NCBI GenBank assembly: GCA_037957365.1
Contig: JARHVA010005491.1
Coordinates: 624,001 to 688,000, forward strand
Length of the DNA: 64,000 bases
Direction: 5' to 3'
DNA from: Torreya grandis
Taxonomy: Eukaryota; Streptophyta; Pinopsida; Cupressales; Taxaceae
Shown here: positions 1 to 11,265 of the stretch, in pieces
How positions within the stretch are numbered: position 1 is the stretch's first letter
Layout: each line of letters opens with the position of its first letter
Notes under the pieces: generated by a model
The model's input: only the letters and a program-made list of their open reading frames with translations
Databases searched by the model: none
What the model was told of the DNA's origin: nothing
Program-made: the position numbers and the translations under genes

Positions 1-1740
1 CTTTTCCTTATAAATGTCTTTAAAGAATTCACTACATTTAATGTGTTTTCCCTTGTCTTTGGAAGATTTCCTTGTATCAAAAAATTCCCCAATGTGTGCT
101 TTTATATTATTCATGTTCTGAATTCCTTCATGCATAGTCAACTTACTGTACTCAACCAAAAATATGATATTTTTTTATGTTTATCATTTTTATATTATCA
201 AACACTAACCCTATCTCTAAGCCCTTAAATTTGTAAGTTGTGGACATTATTAGAATCTTTTTGTATCAATCTATCATTATCCTACTATATAATTTTCACT
301 TTTCATTTGATATCATATAATTCCCTCATAAACCACCTCATTATCAAATTTTACAAGTAGATTTCTTCTTCAATTTTATTGGTAATTTTCTTACCTTTAA
401 GAGATTCAACATGGCATTGAACTTTTCATTTACATCATGGGACTAGTTTCCTAGATCCTCCACTTATTTCTCCTTAGAGGCATCCCTTGTTTTTATCTTG
501 CCTTTATAAATTTTCTTATTTAGAGAATTAATGTTCTCCCTTTGAAAGCTCCTTTTGTGTATTGGTGTCTTCTTTACCTTCAGCCACTTCCTCAACCATG
601 ATAGAATTCCCAACTAATTATCTTATTTTACCAGTGTTTGTAACCCTCTTTCTTATAACATGGGGATCCTTATTATCACTTCTTAGTAATGTCTTAATGC
701 CTAAGTCTTTAGATTTTGGTGGCTTCTTAGTTGAATTATGTTCTGTATATTTTGAAGTACTACTTCTCAGATATTTAATCCAAATCTTCTACACTTTCTT
801 AACCTCTTCTTTCTTAACATCTTATTTGGTTTTATTGGGTTTTATAAGTTTAGGGATAATTTGATTCATCCCTCTGAAATATTTATGAATGAGTAAAATT
901 ACTCCTTCATGCCTTAGAACTATGTATTTACACTTTATGACTTTTTCAATGGAGGTTTCTATAGAAATTAAAATATATAATGAGAGACTCAAGGGTATAA
1001 CATGCATAGATTAATTTATAAAGATGAAAAGAGGAAAATTAACAACATTAAATCTACCTTCTAGAGTAACATACTACATGATATGTAAATCCACACCTCC
1101 AAATGGTCTTGACAAGGATTCACAATCAAACCCATTATGAAATAGCTCCAAAGTTTCTCCTTCTTATATTATCTACTTGTTTTATACATTTTTGTGACCC
1201 CCATCTCGAGTCTAATTATGTGAATGATCAATTTTTCAAAGATATCCAACAAAAATCCATTTATGTTCAAAGTTATCTTATCATAAGAGTCTACAAGTAA
1301 GGTTGTGACATGATCATCATGAACTTCTATTCTCTACATAAATTTTTACATTCACCTTATTTGAAGGATATCCCTAACTTAATTATTTTTTACCTCCTTA
1401 GGCATTTTGGTTCTATTTTGTTAAGAATCCCCATGAATAAAAAGATGATTTAACTATATCTCTTCAAACCTAAATAGGGGTTTGTGGGCTCCCCAAGTTT
1501 GAAATGAAAATTTTCCTTGAGTGTCTCTTGTTATCCAACTTAAATCCATCATTGAAGTGCTTCCAATATTAAAAAGTCTTAAACCAACATTTTATTCTTC
1601 CAATTAGATCTAGAATCTTCTCTCTAGGTACTTTGGAGAGTTCATCTAAAGTAAGGATAGTAAATAACATAACAAAAAAAGATCCATAAGTATAAAGTTC
1701 TAAAAAAAATTATTACAAGTGGAGAAGAGCCCACATTATC
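1..1740. other. Unassigned AT-rich stretch left of the LINE
   Basis: No recognisable gene. On the minus strand, about 860-400, one frame stays lysine- and glutamate-rich with few stops and looks like the remnant of a charged coding region, perhaps a retroelement gag-like or linker part. I cannot assign a family. The plus-strand open frame at 562-864 is hydrophobic only because it is the complement of that charged frame. The stretch may include the 3' tail of the LINE to its right, but no clear poly(A)/poly(T) tail is visible. Confidence 0.4.
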
Positions 1741-1779
1741 AACCATTTCGAGCATTAATAAGCACTTCTTCATCAATCC

Positions 1780-2265
1780 TCTAGCAAATATCCTGATGTA
1801 ATTCTTCTCTCATAGTCTAGATAGAAAAAGTAGAAGATATAATTCCCTTATTAGCGAATAAATATACAACCTTGTTTCCTTCCTGATAGACATGTTGAAT
1901 GACCATTTATTTCCTAGTGTCTAAAATAGAGAAAAACTCATCCACCACCTATTTAATGTACCAACTCACTAGGATTTTTTTTTTGTAAATACAATTTACT
2001 ATATTAATTGATTCCCACTTGATGATGAGATGTTGAACACCCAATTATTTATCCAATTTTAATCCCAAAAGGGTATCAAGAGCTTCTACCCAATGATTCA
2101 TTTTAATCCCCATATCACTAGCATAAGAAGACACAAACCTCCCTTGGTGATCTCTTAAAATACCTCCTCTTCTTGAGGGACATAGATTCCCTTTGGATGT
2201 CCCATCAAAATTGAGATTTAAACATACAATACGTGGGGGTTTCCATTTAAACCTATTTTTGATTT
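1780..2265 (-). pseudogene. LINE ORF2 RNase H remnant
   Basis: A C-terminal RNase H, which would remove RNA from the RNA-DNA hybrid, is found only in some plant L1 lineages. At about 2250-2170 (minus) the frame reads KWKPPRIVCLNLNFDGTSKG, the standard start including the first catalytic aspartate in NFDGTSKG. It continues with GGILRDHQGRFVS, like 'GGVLRDHNG.F..', and NHWVEALDTLFG near 2095, where the usual 'N..EA.AL..GL' glutamate is kept. Beyond about 2050 stops build up and the end is not clear. Confidence 0.82.
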
Positions 2266-2519
2266 CATCTATGTGATCAATATTACCAATGTGTAAAGAA
2301 TCAATTTGCCAATTTAAAGCTGGTTATTTTTCATGCATTTGAAAGATTTTGCCTTTTTCATTATACATAAAATTAAAATTTTCCAAAATAGCCTAAAACA
2401 TATTATTAAATAAAGTTAAACTTGTGTATTTTTTATTCCTAAAAAATCTATTGTTTCTTTTCCCCTAAATTCCCAAAATTACATGGTAAAATGTGAGCTT
2501 ACATATTTTATTTAGAATA

Positions 2520-3467
2520 TCATTCTGAAAAAGGACACTCCCAAGACCATAAAAAGTCAAACACAAAACCAATGATTACCCATGGAACACTGAATGTGTT
2601 AAGGAAGAATCTCCAAACCTCATTAGCAAAAGGACTATCCACTAGCAAATAAAAAATAGTTTCATTATTGTTTTCACATAAGTGACACCTATTGATCAAT
2701 ATGAAGCTTTTTTTCCTTAAATTATCCATATATAAGACTTTATTATGAAAAACAACCCACATAAAAAATTTAAATTTGGGGATCATGTACTTATTCCATA
2801 ACCTATCCCAGTTCACATCATTTCTTGGAAGATTAGCCTTCAAATTATACCTAGATTTAACTTGATATTGTCCATCGATAGATTATTTTAAAACCAATTG
2901 ATATTAATTAATGGTTTGTTTCATGTGATGGGTTCTCAAAAAATTATTCAAGTTATAAAAAATAGTATTACCTTCATAATCTAAGTTGTCAATACTTGAC
3001 CTTTTCTATCTTCGACTACCTTCTGTAATTAACCAGTAATTTTGGACCTTACTACCATATTTATTTTGAATGTGAGTTTGTATGCACTACAATGGTTCTA
3101 ATAAATTTAGAATCTAATATGAAATTCAAGCATATTTAAAGAAATTGACATGCATACCATTTCATATTTCCCATTTTGAACATGGGGAGATAACATCTTT
3201 ATTTGAATTAATAAAATTCTAGAAGTGATACTTCCAAAAAAATTATTCATATTCAAATATACACATAGGATTTTTTACTTCTATGTATTTCAATCTTAAA
3301 ATATTAGCCCAAGTACTATTGCTTTTGAGAAATCTCCAGATAAATTTGGAGAGAAGAGTTTTGTTCGTCCAATTTAATCTTAGAATGCCTAAACCTCCTT
3401 TTGTGTTATGCAAACCTTTTCCCAAGCGACCAAATGAATTGTATTTCTCTCTTTCATACCTATCCAT
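2520..3467 (-). pseudogene. LINE ORF2 C-terminal region with zf-RVT-type zinc-binding domain
   Basis: Two open pieces follow the RT. The first (3467-3243) has GLHNTKGGLGILRLNWTNK and a later SKFIWRF, typical of the thumb/connector that follows RT in plant LINEs ('K..GGLGI..L...N.ALL.KW.WR'). The second (2843-2520) has KFKFFMWVVFHNKVLYMDNL, then CHLCENNNETIFYLLVDSPFANEVWRFF, matching the zf-RVT domain with its 'C..C....E...HLF..C..A...W' pattern; the histidine and the last cysteine are changed. Between them about 400 bases carry stops and frameshifts. Confidence 0.8.
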
Positions 3468-3819
3468 ACAAATTTATTTTATTTTTTATTAAGATTATTT
3501 TTATAATCTTAGGTATAATAAAAAGAGAAATAATATAGACTAGAACACTCTAAAAAAAACTTTTGATAGTCAATAGTTTGTCCCCCTGAGATAAAATCTT
3601 CCCTTTCCATCTAGCTAACTTTATTTGAAATATTTCCACCGAAGGATTCCAAGGTATAATTACAAGGTTGTTTTTAAAGAGAGGCATGCCCAAATAGGAT
3701 GGAGTTTGTTTAATTTTGCATCACAATATTCGAGCATTTTATTTTGTGTACCCAAAGGCTTATTAAAAAAAAAATGAAATCTTATCAAAATTCACCTTTT
3801 GATTTGAATCTTGTTCATA

Positions 3820-4640
3820 TATAATTAGAATTTGTTTTAAAAAAATTTCATTCTAAATGGATGCCTCTACCATAAGAATTATATCATTAACAAATTGTTG
3901 ATGAGATACTAGATCTACTTCCCAACTAGTTTAAAACATTTTAGCTCTCCAATTTTAACCACATTTTAAATAAATATACTAAAAAATTTAGCCATAATGA
4001 TGAGTATGAAAGGGGATAGTAGATCCCTTTGTCTCACTCTTTTTCCACTTTTGAAAAAACATTGAGCTGCTCCATTAATAAGAACCAAAAAAATGCAAGT
4101 AGAGATATAAGACCATACAATTTGTCTAAACATGTCCTTGAAACCAAATTGGCTCATGAATCTATCTAAAATGATCCAATATAATCTATCATAAGACATA
4201 TCCATGTTTAATTTTATCACCATTCTAGTACTATGACTTTTATCCATAGAGGGTATTGATTCATGGATAAAAATAATCCCATCTTGGATTTGTATACCAA
4301 GGATAAAAACCCCTTGATAATATTTAATTATAGCTTATATAATTATGTATAACCTTAAATATAATAGCTTGAAATTAATAATTTAAATGGAGTTACACAA
4401 GCTAATTGAGGAAAAATAAAAAAAATCATAGTTCCTTCCCTCTTAGGAATTAAAACAGGGAATGTGTGATTAAATTATGTTAACATCTGATCAAAATTAA
4501 TGAATTCATTAACCAAATCATCTCCAATGATATCCTATAAATTCCTAAAACATGTTATGGGAAATCCATTTGGACCTAGAGCTTTATCTAGGTTCATTTT
4601 GGAAATGAAAAATTTAATATCTTCTTTAAATGTGTATGAA
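3820..4640 (-). pseudogene. LINE ORF2 reverse transcriptase remnant
   Basis: The RT copies the element RNA at the nicked target. Early fingers motifs appear at 4603-4561 (DKALGPNGFP) and near 4460 (FPVLIPK). The palm region at 4247-3966 has KLNMDMSYDRLYW, matching 'KLDMSKAYDRVEW', then LING and SGKRVRQRDLLSPFI, matching 'S.GLRQGDPLSPFL'. The catalytic 'FADD' is changed to FVND at about 3895 (within SHQQFVNDIILMV), so the first of the two active-site aspartates is replaced by asparagine while the second remains. Stops and frameshifts occur between motifs. The enzyme is dead. Confidence 0.88.
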
Positions 4641-5189
4641 ATAAGAGTTGAATTATCTTCCTAGATTACCAATTTTAGAATAACATGCATAAATTCTTGT
4701 TCAAATCTGATGTTTCTTTTGAAGTCATTCTTAATTTTTTTTTGAAGAAACTTATATTCTTCTAGTTAATGAGATCTTATCAAACGTGATTTGTCCTTCT
4801 CTATTTGTGATTTCCATTATTGAGTTATGAGATATATGTTTCAAGGTGGACATGTGAAAAAAGTGGGTGTTCCTATCCTCCTAATTAAGCCAAATATTTC
4901 TATATTTTTTCTCCATATACTCTTTTCTCTTGCAGTAATAATGTGATATTCTCAAATTAACTATTTTTCCTTATTCTCAGTGTCTAAATGATACCCATTC
5001 CTTTCTATTCTAGACTCTATCATATAAATTATATATTTTAGAGTTTTTTTATGAATAAGAACATTTCCAAATACCTATTTATTCCATTATCTATATTTTA
5101 ACTTGAAATTCTTCATTTTTTAAGCCATCTGATACATGCCTATACCATTCACACATAGGGACCACCATTACATCACTCTATTATGAATT

Positions 5190-5960
5190 TTTGGATGGGT
5201 AAATCACATATGCTCCATTATAAATGGATATCTATTCTCTTTATTAGAAATTTTCATAATAGTATACCCTAATGGGTTATGGTCTGAGCCTACCCAAGGT
5301 AAAGTTGTTAACATAAAATCCTTATGAGCCAACCAATCCATAGAAATGAAAAATTTGTCCAATCTACATTGAATTAGATTTTCTACCAACCTACTATTAA
5401 TCCAAGTGTATTTAGAGCCTTTTAATTCCACATCGATTAAACCAAAATCTATAATAAGGGAAGAAAATTCCTCCATACTATTTAGAATGATTTGATTTTC
5501 TCCTTTTCTGTCTATTGAATATAAGAGAGAGTTGAAATATCCATCCATAATCCATGATAAATCCTTGCAATTATTTCTAAAATCTCTTTAATCATATAAA
5601 ACTTTTTTATGAGAAGTAATTGAATTAGATGCATAAATGTTAGATAAAATCCATTGCCTACCATCTATTTGTTCTATGAAAATATTGCTAAGTGGTTACA
5701 AGATTTGAAAATAGGCTCCCCAACCAGATTATTGATATCCTAGAAAGTAATGAGACCCCCTAACACACATGTCAAACTAGAACAAATAGATCCAACCTCC
5801 TTCAAGTAAGCATTTTTATGGTTTTCAAAGAAAGATTAATCTATTTTAGATTATTGAATTACCAAAATAGAAAGTTTGTGACTTCTCCTAAAATATCTAA
5901 ACGCATTTTGATTTGAGGAACTATGCATTCCTCTAATATTCCAAGAATATATCATCATAA
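5190..5960 (-). pseudogene. LINE ORF2 N-terminus: AP-like endonuclease remnant
   Basis: The endonuclease nicks target DNA to prime reverse transcription. The domain opens at about 5955 with SWNIRG, the usual first motif. A changed 'GDFN' block (DGYFNSLL, near 5530) follows, then LKGSKYTWINSR (about 5430-5390), which matches the conserved 'G..YTW.N.R' segment, then CRLDKFFIS (RLDRFL-type). It ends near 5280 with GSDHNPLGY, the conserved SDH catalytic/structural motif. Residues 5548-5204 are open; the part upstream holds in-frame stops. The order and spacing match a full-size endonuclease domain, so only point decay is needed to explain it. Confidence 0.85.
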
Positions 5961-5999
5961 TTAACTAAAAAAAGAATGATTACCCCCCTTGAATAGAAA

Positions 6000-7290
6000 A
6001 GTGGATTGAATCCCATCTTCAATTTTCACCTCTGTGATTATTTTAAAAATATCTCTTTTGGTAGATTTTCCAATTTTTGGAGGCATATAGAAAGTTGGCC
6101 CTTTATTCCCTCTTATGGTAGTGATAAAAGAAAATAACTTCATTTTGATGTTGTGTTTTGGGTTGAATGAATCTCTTATGAATATACCTCCCTTTCTTGT
6201 GAAAATTTTGTGAAAAAAACTACTGTTCAATTAAATACTTCTACTCTATGAATTTTCCCTAAAATATTTTTATTTTATTCATTTTCATTCTGAATAATTT
6301 ATTAATCCTCTTATAGTTATGCTAGGATTTCAAATTGATTTGGAGATTATTAAAAATATTGATTTGGCATTGGCTTCACCCTAGTTTAAAATTTTGAGAT
6401 TATTGAATCTGTCTCTTAACCTATAAATAAATGATTCATATTTGACCTATGCATCTATTTTGGATCCTTTGTGTCAACTACCTTTATTTACTTTTAATTT
6501 TATACTTCTTCCTTCTTACCTTCTTCTTGAACTAGCTCTTTTAAGGAACCTTTTTCTTCTACAAGTGCCTCTTTATCTTTACTCTTCTTGTTTTCTACTG
6601 TAATTAAAAAATTTATGTATTTTTAATTTCTTTGAATGATACTCTTCCTTTTCTATACCAAGAAGGTTTGAGTTGAGCCAAATTATGTTGAGTAACTATG
6701 GGGAAAAACTTTAATAAATGACCTAACTTATGACACTTTTCATAAATAAGGACCAAATTTTCAAACTCTATTTTCTTTATTATGGAGCCCAAAAGGGGTA
6801 TACAAAAACATTGATGAAGTTCTTGATTTACAAATGTGTTTACATAGAAATGAGTATGCACAAGTATGGATCTAGATTTTATTGATGATTTCCCTTCCAA
6901 AAACCTTAGTAATGATAATGAAGAGATCTTCCTCCCAAATTTCAACTGGAGGACTAGGGAGATGTACCCAAATAGGCATTAAGTTGATGTTTTCTATTTT
7001 TGAGTCAAAACCTAGATGCCATTTTTTAAAAAAGAGTCTTGATTTTCAAAAGAACCAAGGTCCTCATACTAAAATATGAGAAAAATCCTATGGTTTGTTG
7101 TGTTTGATCATAAAAAACCAATTCACAATTTATAAGAGTTCTATATGTCCTTTGGGTTTTTATTTTTCCATGGCCCTTGCTCTAAAAGTATCAATATTTG
7201 GTCTAACCCCATAGAGTTTCCCATCAATGCCTATTCCATTATAAAAAGGGTTTTGTTAATGAGTGAATTATAGGCTTTAAATTGAAATTT
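6000..7290 (-). pseudogene. LINE ORF1 remnant (gag-like, DUF4283 plus zinc knuckle)
   Basis: ORF1 of plant LINEs encodes an RNA-binding gag-like protein. Near 7240-7190 (minus) the text LYGVRPNID is followed by an RARAMEK-like stretch, matching the start of DUF4283. At about 6990-6940 the motif MPIWVHLPSPPVEIW matches the conserved 'P-hWV-hLP-hP-E-W' block. At about 6760-6720 the text YEKCHKLGHLLKFFP is a decayed CCHC zinc knuckle, with the second and last cysteines changed. The tail, about 6600-6000, is lysine- and glutamate-rich and includes NQFEIL, like the 'NRFEVL' motif just before ORF2. Several frameshifts and stops break it; the longest open piece is 6945-6613. The exact start is uncertain. 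Confidence 0.75.
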
Positions 7291-7368
7291 ATTACCATAT
7301 TTAATAGTCTCAAGTTATTTTTATGTTTTATTTCCTTCTTATCATGTACTCCTTTGAGTTTATATCAT

Positions 7369-8582
7369 TGATTTAACAATTTTGGGAATATTGGAGTTTT
7401 ATTCCCATTTTAGTTAAGGGTCTAGATTAATAAATAAGTAAATAATATTTTAATAATTATAGTATTGATTTGTATAATTTATGTATCTTTTTTTAAATTT
7501 ATAGTAATAACAATAAAGAGAAATAATGACTTAGATGGAAATAGGTTGAGATGGCCGAAATAAGGTTTGAAACTGGCTATGTAGGACTAGGATAGTATTA
7601 AAAATAAGAATATATCTTTTATTAAGTGAAAGGATAGGACCATAAAAATAGGAAACTTTAGGGTTTGGAACTATTGTCCACTTCTACCACTATTATCCAA
7701 ACTAGTCATAGAGACTTGAAACTTTTTGGGTTTTTGCATTGTGCTGATATGAACCTGCCTATGAAAATTTGACTATTGAATGTTGATGAAGCTCACTATA
7801 GATATGATTTAATATTAAAACCATAACCCTCCATCATGCTTGATAAAAATGATTTTAATCACTTGAAAAATGGGGGTTAGTGTGTTTAAGATGCATTAAA
7901 CATGTGAAACACACCCCTTCTGTGGGCATGCTACCTACATACCAATACTCCGAAGAGGGATCAAGCCATGTGTAGTTCCCCCACCTAATGTTATTTTTAT
8001 AATAGTTTTATGTAGATGAGAAAATGTGAAATTGAGAGTGTTTTAGGTGGCTAGGGACTTGTATGAGGGTTTGAATATGTTTCCAACTATGTTGTGTGAC
8101 TGTATGCAGAGAATAGGAAAATTTGCCTTAGTGGTTTACTTGTATTCTTGCTTACTTTGTAATATTTTTCACCTCCCTCATAAAGAGATTTGTATGGGAT
8201 TTTTATAGGGAACTATTAGTCATGGGTTAGATATATTCACACTAGGAAGACATAATGAAAAATATGAATCAGATGAAAATGACTCTTTGGGCTCAAAATG
8301 CAAATGGATACAAGAACTAAAAATGGGACACCCTAAGGTATAGTTATATATTCCATGTATGGAACTCTTGTATTATAGGCTTAGGACCCAGGGGAATAAT
8401 ATTGGCTTTGGAAAAACAATCTAGATAAGGTGGAATGACTATTCATAAATCTCTAGATGACTGGAAATGAGCAACAAGGTGTCTAGAAGGGTCATAAGAG
8501 CATTAAAAAAGAAGATATGGATAAGGTGTCACAAACCACACTCAAAATACAAATTTTAACATTTTATATGACTATATTTGTC
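7369..8582 (-). repeat. 3' LTR (left copy) of the gag-PR gypsy element
   Basis: Matches 23156-24482 over its whole length in the same orientation, with scattered substitutions. On the plus strand it starts TGATTTAAC and the right copy starts TGATTTGAC, which fits TG...CA ends. The right end is set where homology stops near ATGACTATA; the exact last bases are uncertain by about 6. Confidence 0.82.
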
Positions 8583-8592
8583 CCCCTTTATT
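8577..8592 (-). promoter_or_regulatory. Polypurine tract next to the 3' LTR
   Basis: Minus-strand AAAGGGGGACAAA lies directly against the LTR boundary. A purine tract at this place primes plus-strand DNA synthesis and fixes the element orientation as minus. The matching edge of the other LTR has no such tract, as expected for the outer side. Confidence 0.65.
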
Positions 8593-9499
8593 ATAGTGAT
8601 GTAATAAAGTGAACTACTAGGATAAATCAAAGTAAAAATCATACCTAAACTTACTTGCAAGGGTTAAGCCCATGAAGATGTGTGATGTTGAGTTTTCATA
8701 GAGAGAACATCATAAAGCATGAATATATAAGAGAAAACAGAGAGTAGATTAGTTCTTACTAGACATATTATCTATAAAATAAAAACATACAAAAGCTAGG
8801 TAAAAGAGATAAGAATAAAAAGGAATGAATATACCTCACCAGTTACACAAACTAATACAAAACCTGATGTGATGTTGAGTGATGTTTAAGTGATGTTAGG
8901 TATGTGTTATACCAAAATTAATATCATGAATGGAGGTAAGTGCCTAATTCCTTTAAGGGTGGTTGAATAATACAAAGGCTATCCCTTTAGTTCCATCATC
9001 ACCCACTAAGTGAATCTATGTGGTCATTCATGTGTTAAACAATGTTTGGATTGTGTATCCAATCCATATAAGTAGGTGGCTCAAGAATACAAAGTTTAGA
9101 TAATCCTTTAGATTCATAATTTCTCACTAAGTGAAGCTATGAACTGATACTAATATGAATATGTATCATATGAAATGGCTCCTAAAACCCATGAATGCTT
9201 TATTATCTAAAAATGTGGTATGGATATCTAAATGTATAATAAGAACTAGATCAATCTTGGCCACTCTAAAAGGTGTGGATTATGCTGGTATGAAATCCAC
9301 TCTAAAATTTGGAACTAGGATTATATGAAAGCCACTCCAAAATGATGTAAACCACCTATAGATGGAATAAGCCACATAACTATTGAGAATAACTAGGTAA
9401 TACAATGAACTAGAAAGAAAAGAAGTCAAATATGCCATCCACATTGCCCACAATCATTAGTGTCTATAACATGGATTCTAATATATAATTTATATGAAT
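8583..9499 (-). other. Interior of the gypsy element, part left of the nested insertion
   Basis: Non-coding as far as I can see. It holds an imprecise tandem duplication of about 124 bp (8950-9030 against 9075-9145; shared text AATACAAAG and CACTAAGTGAA) and a cluster of TGATGTT words near 8675-8890. It should join 18607 onward once the insertion 9500-18606 is removed. Confidence 0.5.
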
Positions 9500-10682
9500 T
9501 GTAGACAACTAAATCTGGCCACCAATGACCTCTAACCAAGCTTTTGACCAATTTCCATAAAAGTTCACCATTTGGCCTAAAACACTAAAACACATTAAAA
9601 GATTTGAAACTAATGTATTCAAGTACCAATTTTGGCCAATGTATCCCTAAATGGGGCAATGAATTTTATGGGACAACTAACTTTGATCAGTTCATTTCAA
9701 GTCAAAATGCCAATTTTGCACTTGGGTGCTCTCGATTACTCTTTTTTGTCAAATATCTTGCATAGGACATGTGCCTTTATTATTTGGTGTTGGAAAGATA
9801 TTAAATGAGATAAAAGATAAAATACATCTAACATCACATCTTAATTCCAATCCAAATCAAATTTTGATCCAATAATAAGACATTCTTATCAATTTGATTA
9901 GTTTCTACACAATTTGCCAAGGTTTTACATCAAACTATTTAATCATGTTTATGCTAATTAAACCAGATCAAGTTCTTAAGTTAATTTTACAAGAGAGTTG
10001 TTTAATATTTATTTTTTAAAATTGATTCTTATTAACTACATCATCAGGTGGCATCATTTCTTGGGAATTCATCCCTAGGCCATAAATGCATAAAATATCA
10101 AGGTTAAACCCTCCCATGCCTCATCAATACCTAACATTCCTTTTAAATTCCCCTTTATCCCAAGTATTGATGCAACTATTTATAGATTTTAATTTCATAA
10201 TTACATTATTAGATTAATCCTTATCCACACATCTCAATCTTGAGATGGACAATTTAGGGTGATTTTAGCCATTTTCTAAAATCTATAAATATGAGGCCTT
10301 GTCACATAAATTTTAAGCTCTAATATGCCAAAGTTATAATACTAAATTGATTCCAAATCTTCATGAAAATAGTGTTATAATTCCAAAATATTAAACCAAA
10401 ATGTAAGCCAAAGCCAAGCAAGGTGCCAAGGAGAGATATAGGATAGCCAAGATCTATTACAATAGACTTCATGAGCACAAACTGAGTAAGCCACTACAAC
10501 AAGCTATTTGGAGCATCCAAGGAAGGTTAAGGATTTATTTGTTTTTGCATTATAATTATTTTTCTCATTTTGTTTTGTTAAATATGATCCTCCCTTGAGA
10601 TAAGATTATAGTGTTAGCTTAGTGTGCTCTTTTTTTGGATTTTATTTCATTCACTAACACCATAATAATACCCCCTATTGCA
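9500..10682 (+). repeat. 5' LTR of the nested element
   Basis: Aligns along its length with 17431-18606 in direct orientation: both begin with a (TG/TA)TAGACA..CTAAATCTGGCC block, share CTAGGCCATAAATGCATAAAATATCA in the middle (10074 on; 18006 on), and end at a CCCCT(A/T)TT block. Starts with TG and ends with CA at 10682. Confidence 0.85.
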
Positions 10683-10700
10683 TTCCTTTGTTCACAAATA

Positions 10701-10716
10701 GCATGCCTAGTGGGAC
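10701..10716 (+). promoter_or_regulatory. Leader / possible PBS region after the 5' LTR
   Basis: GCATGCCTAGTGGGAC lies 18 bases inside the LTR end. A similar 'GC.TGCC.AGTGGGAC' text follows the 5' LTR in many plant gypsy (Tat/Athila-type) elements, as I recall it. A precise primer tRNA match cannot be shown here. Confidence 0.35.
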
Positions 10717-10867
10717 ATAAATCCACAAAGTTGATCTCAAAACACTTTAAATCAACCTAATAATCCTTTCCATCTAGGATCTTGAAGATGTAGGGCCAAA
10801 AGAGTGAAATTTTAATGTTAAATTTCCTTTTTTCTAACTGTGTTTTTGTTTTTAGACCCTCAATTTT

Positions 10868-11185
10868 GCTCTCTAGAATGATATCATTGTTACACAATAT
10901 TGATTTGGTGTAAATTAAATCATTGTTCTCTAAATAGAAATTTTGTGGACTCTATCAATGATATCATCCTTTTGGTTAGTGATATCATTCTTTTGGGTAG
11001 TGATATCACTCTTTTTGGAAGTTATTTCATCATTTTTGGCAATGTTTTCATCATCCAAATGGTGATTTTGTATTTTCTATGTTTTCTTTTTGTAAACAGT
11101 GATATTGTACCACCCAAAAATAGTGATATCATCATCTGGTCAAATGATTTTGTTTGAAACAATGATATTACACACACACACACAC

Positions 11186-11225
<40 letters not shown>

Positions 11226-11265
11226 CTAACAGTGATGATTTTATAGGAAACAATAATATTTACTA
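10868..11265 (+). repeat. GATATC-rich short-unit repeat with CA/TA microsatellite
   Basis: The word GTGATATCA or a close variant recurs about every 20-25 bases between 10957 and 11010, and again near 11100, 11122 and 11160. It is followed by (CA)n at 11170-11186 and (TA)n at 11188-11221. The plus-strand open frame here (10900-11157) is a by-product of the repeat. It looks like a degenerate minisatellite in the element leader. Confidence 0.6.

Larger units (their letters stand above)
1750..7300 (-). mobile_element. Degenerate plant L1-type LINE, both ORFs, with RNase H
   Basis: A non-LTR retrotransposon read right to left. ORF1 (gag-like, DUF4283 and zinc knuckle) at about 7290-6000 is followed by ORF2: endonuclease (about 5960-5190), reverse transcriptase (about 4640-3820), the C-terminal zf-RVT-type region (about 3467-2520) and RNase H (about 2265-1780). 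This order, with RNase H after RT, is that of plant L1 elements. The length of about 5.5 kb is close to full size for the family, so it does not look 5'-truncated as most LINE copies are. Every domain carries stops and frameshifts and it cannot be active. It ends at the edge of the gypsy LTR starting at 7369. No target-site duplication or A-tail could be seen. Confidence 0.85.

Noticed and set aside
562..864. 100-residue hydrophobic plus-strand frame that looks like a membrane protein
   Set aside because: It is the complement of a lysine-rich minus-strand frame; in AT-rich DNA this gives false membrane-like text.
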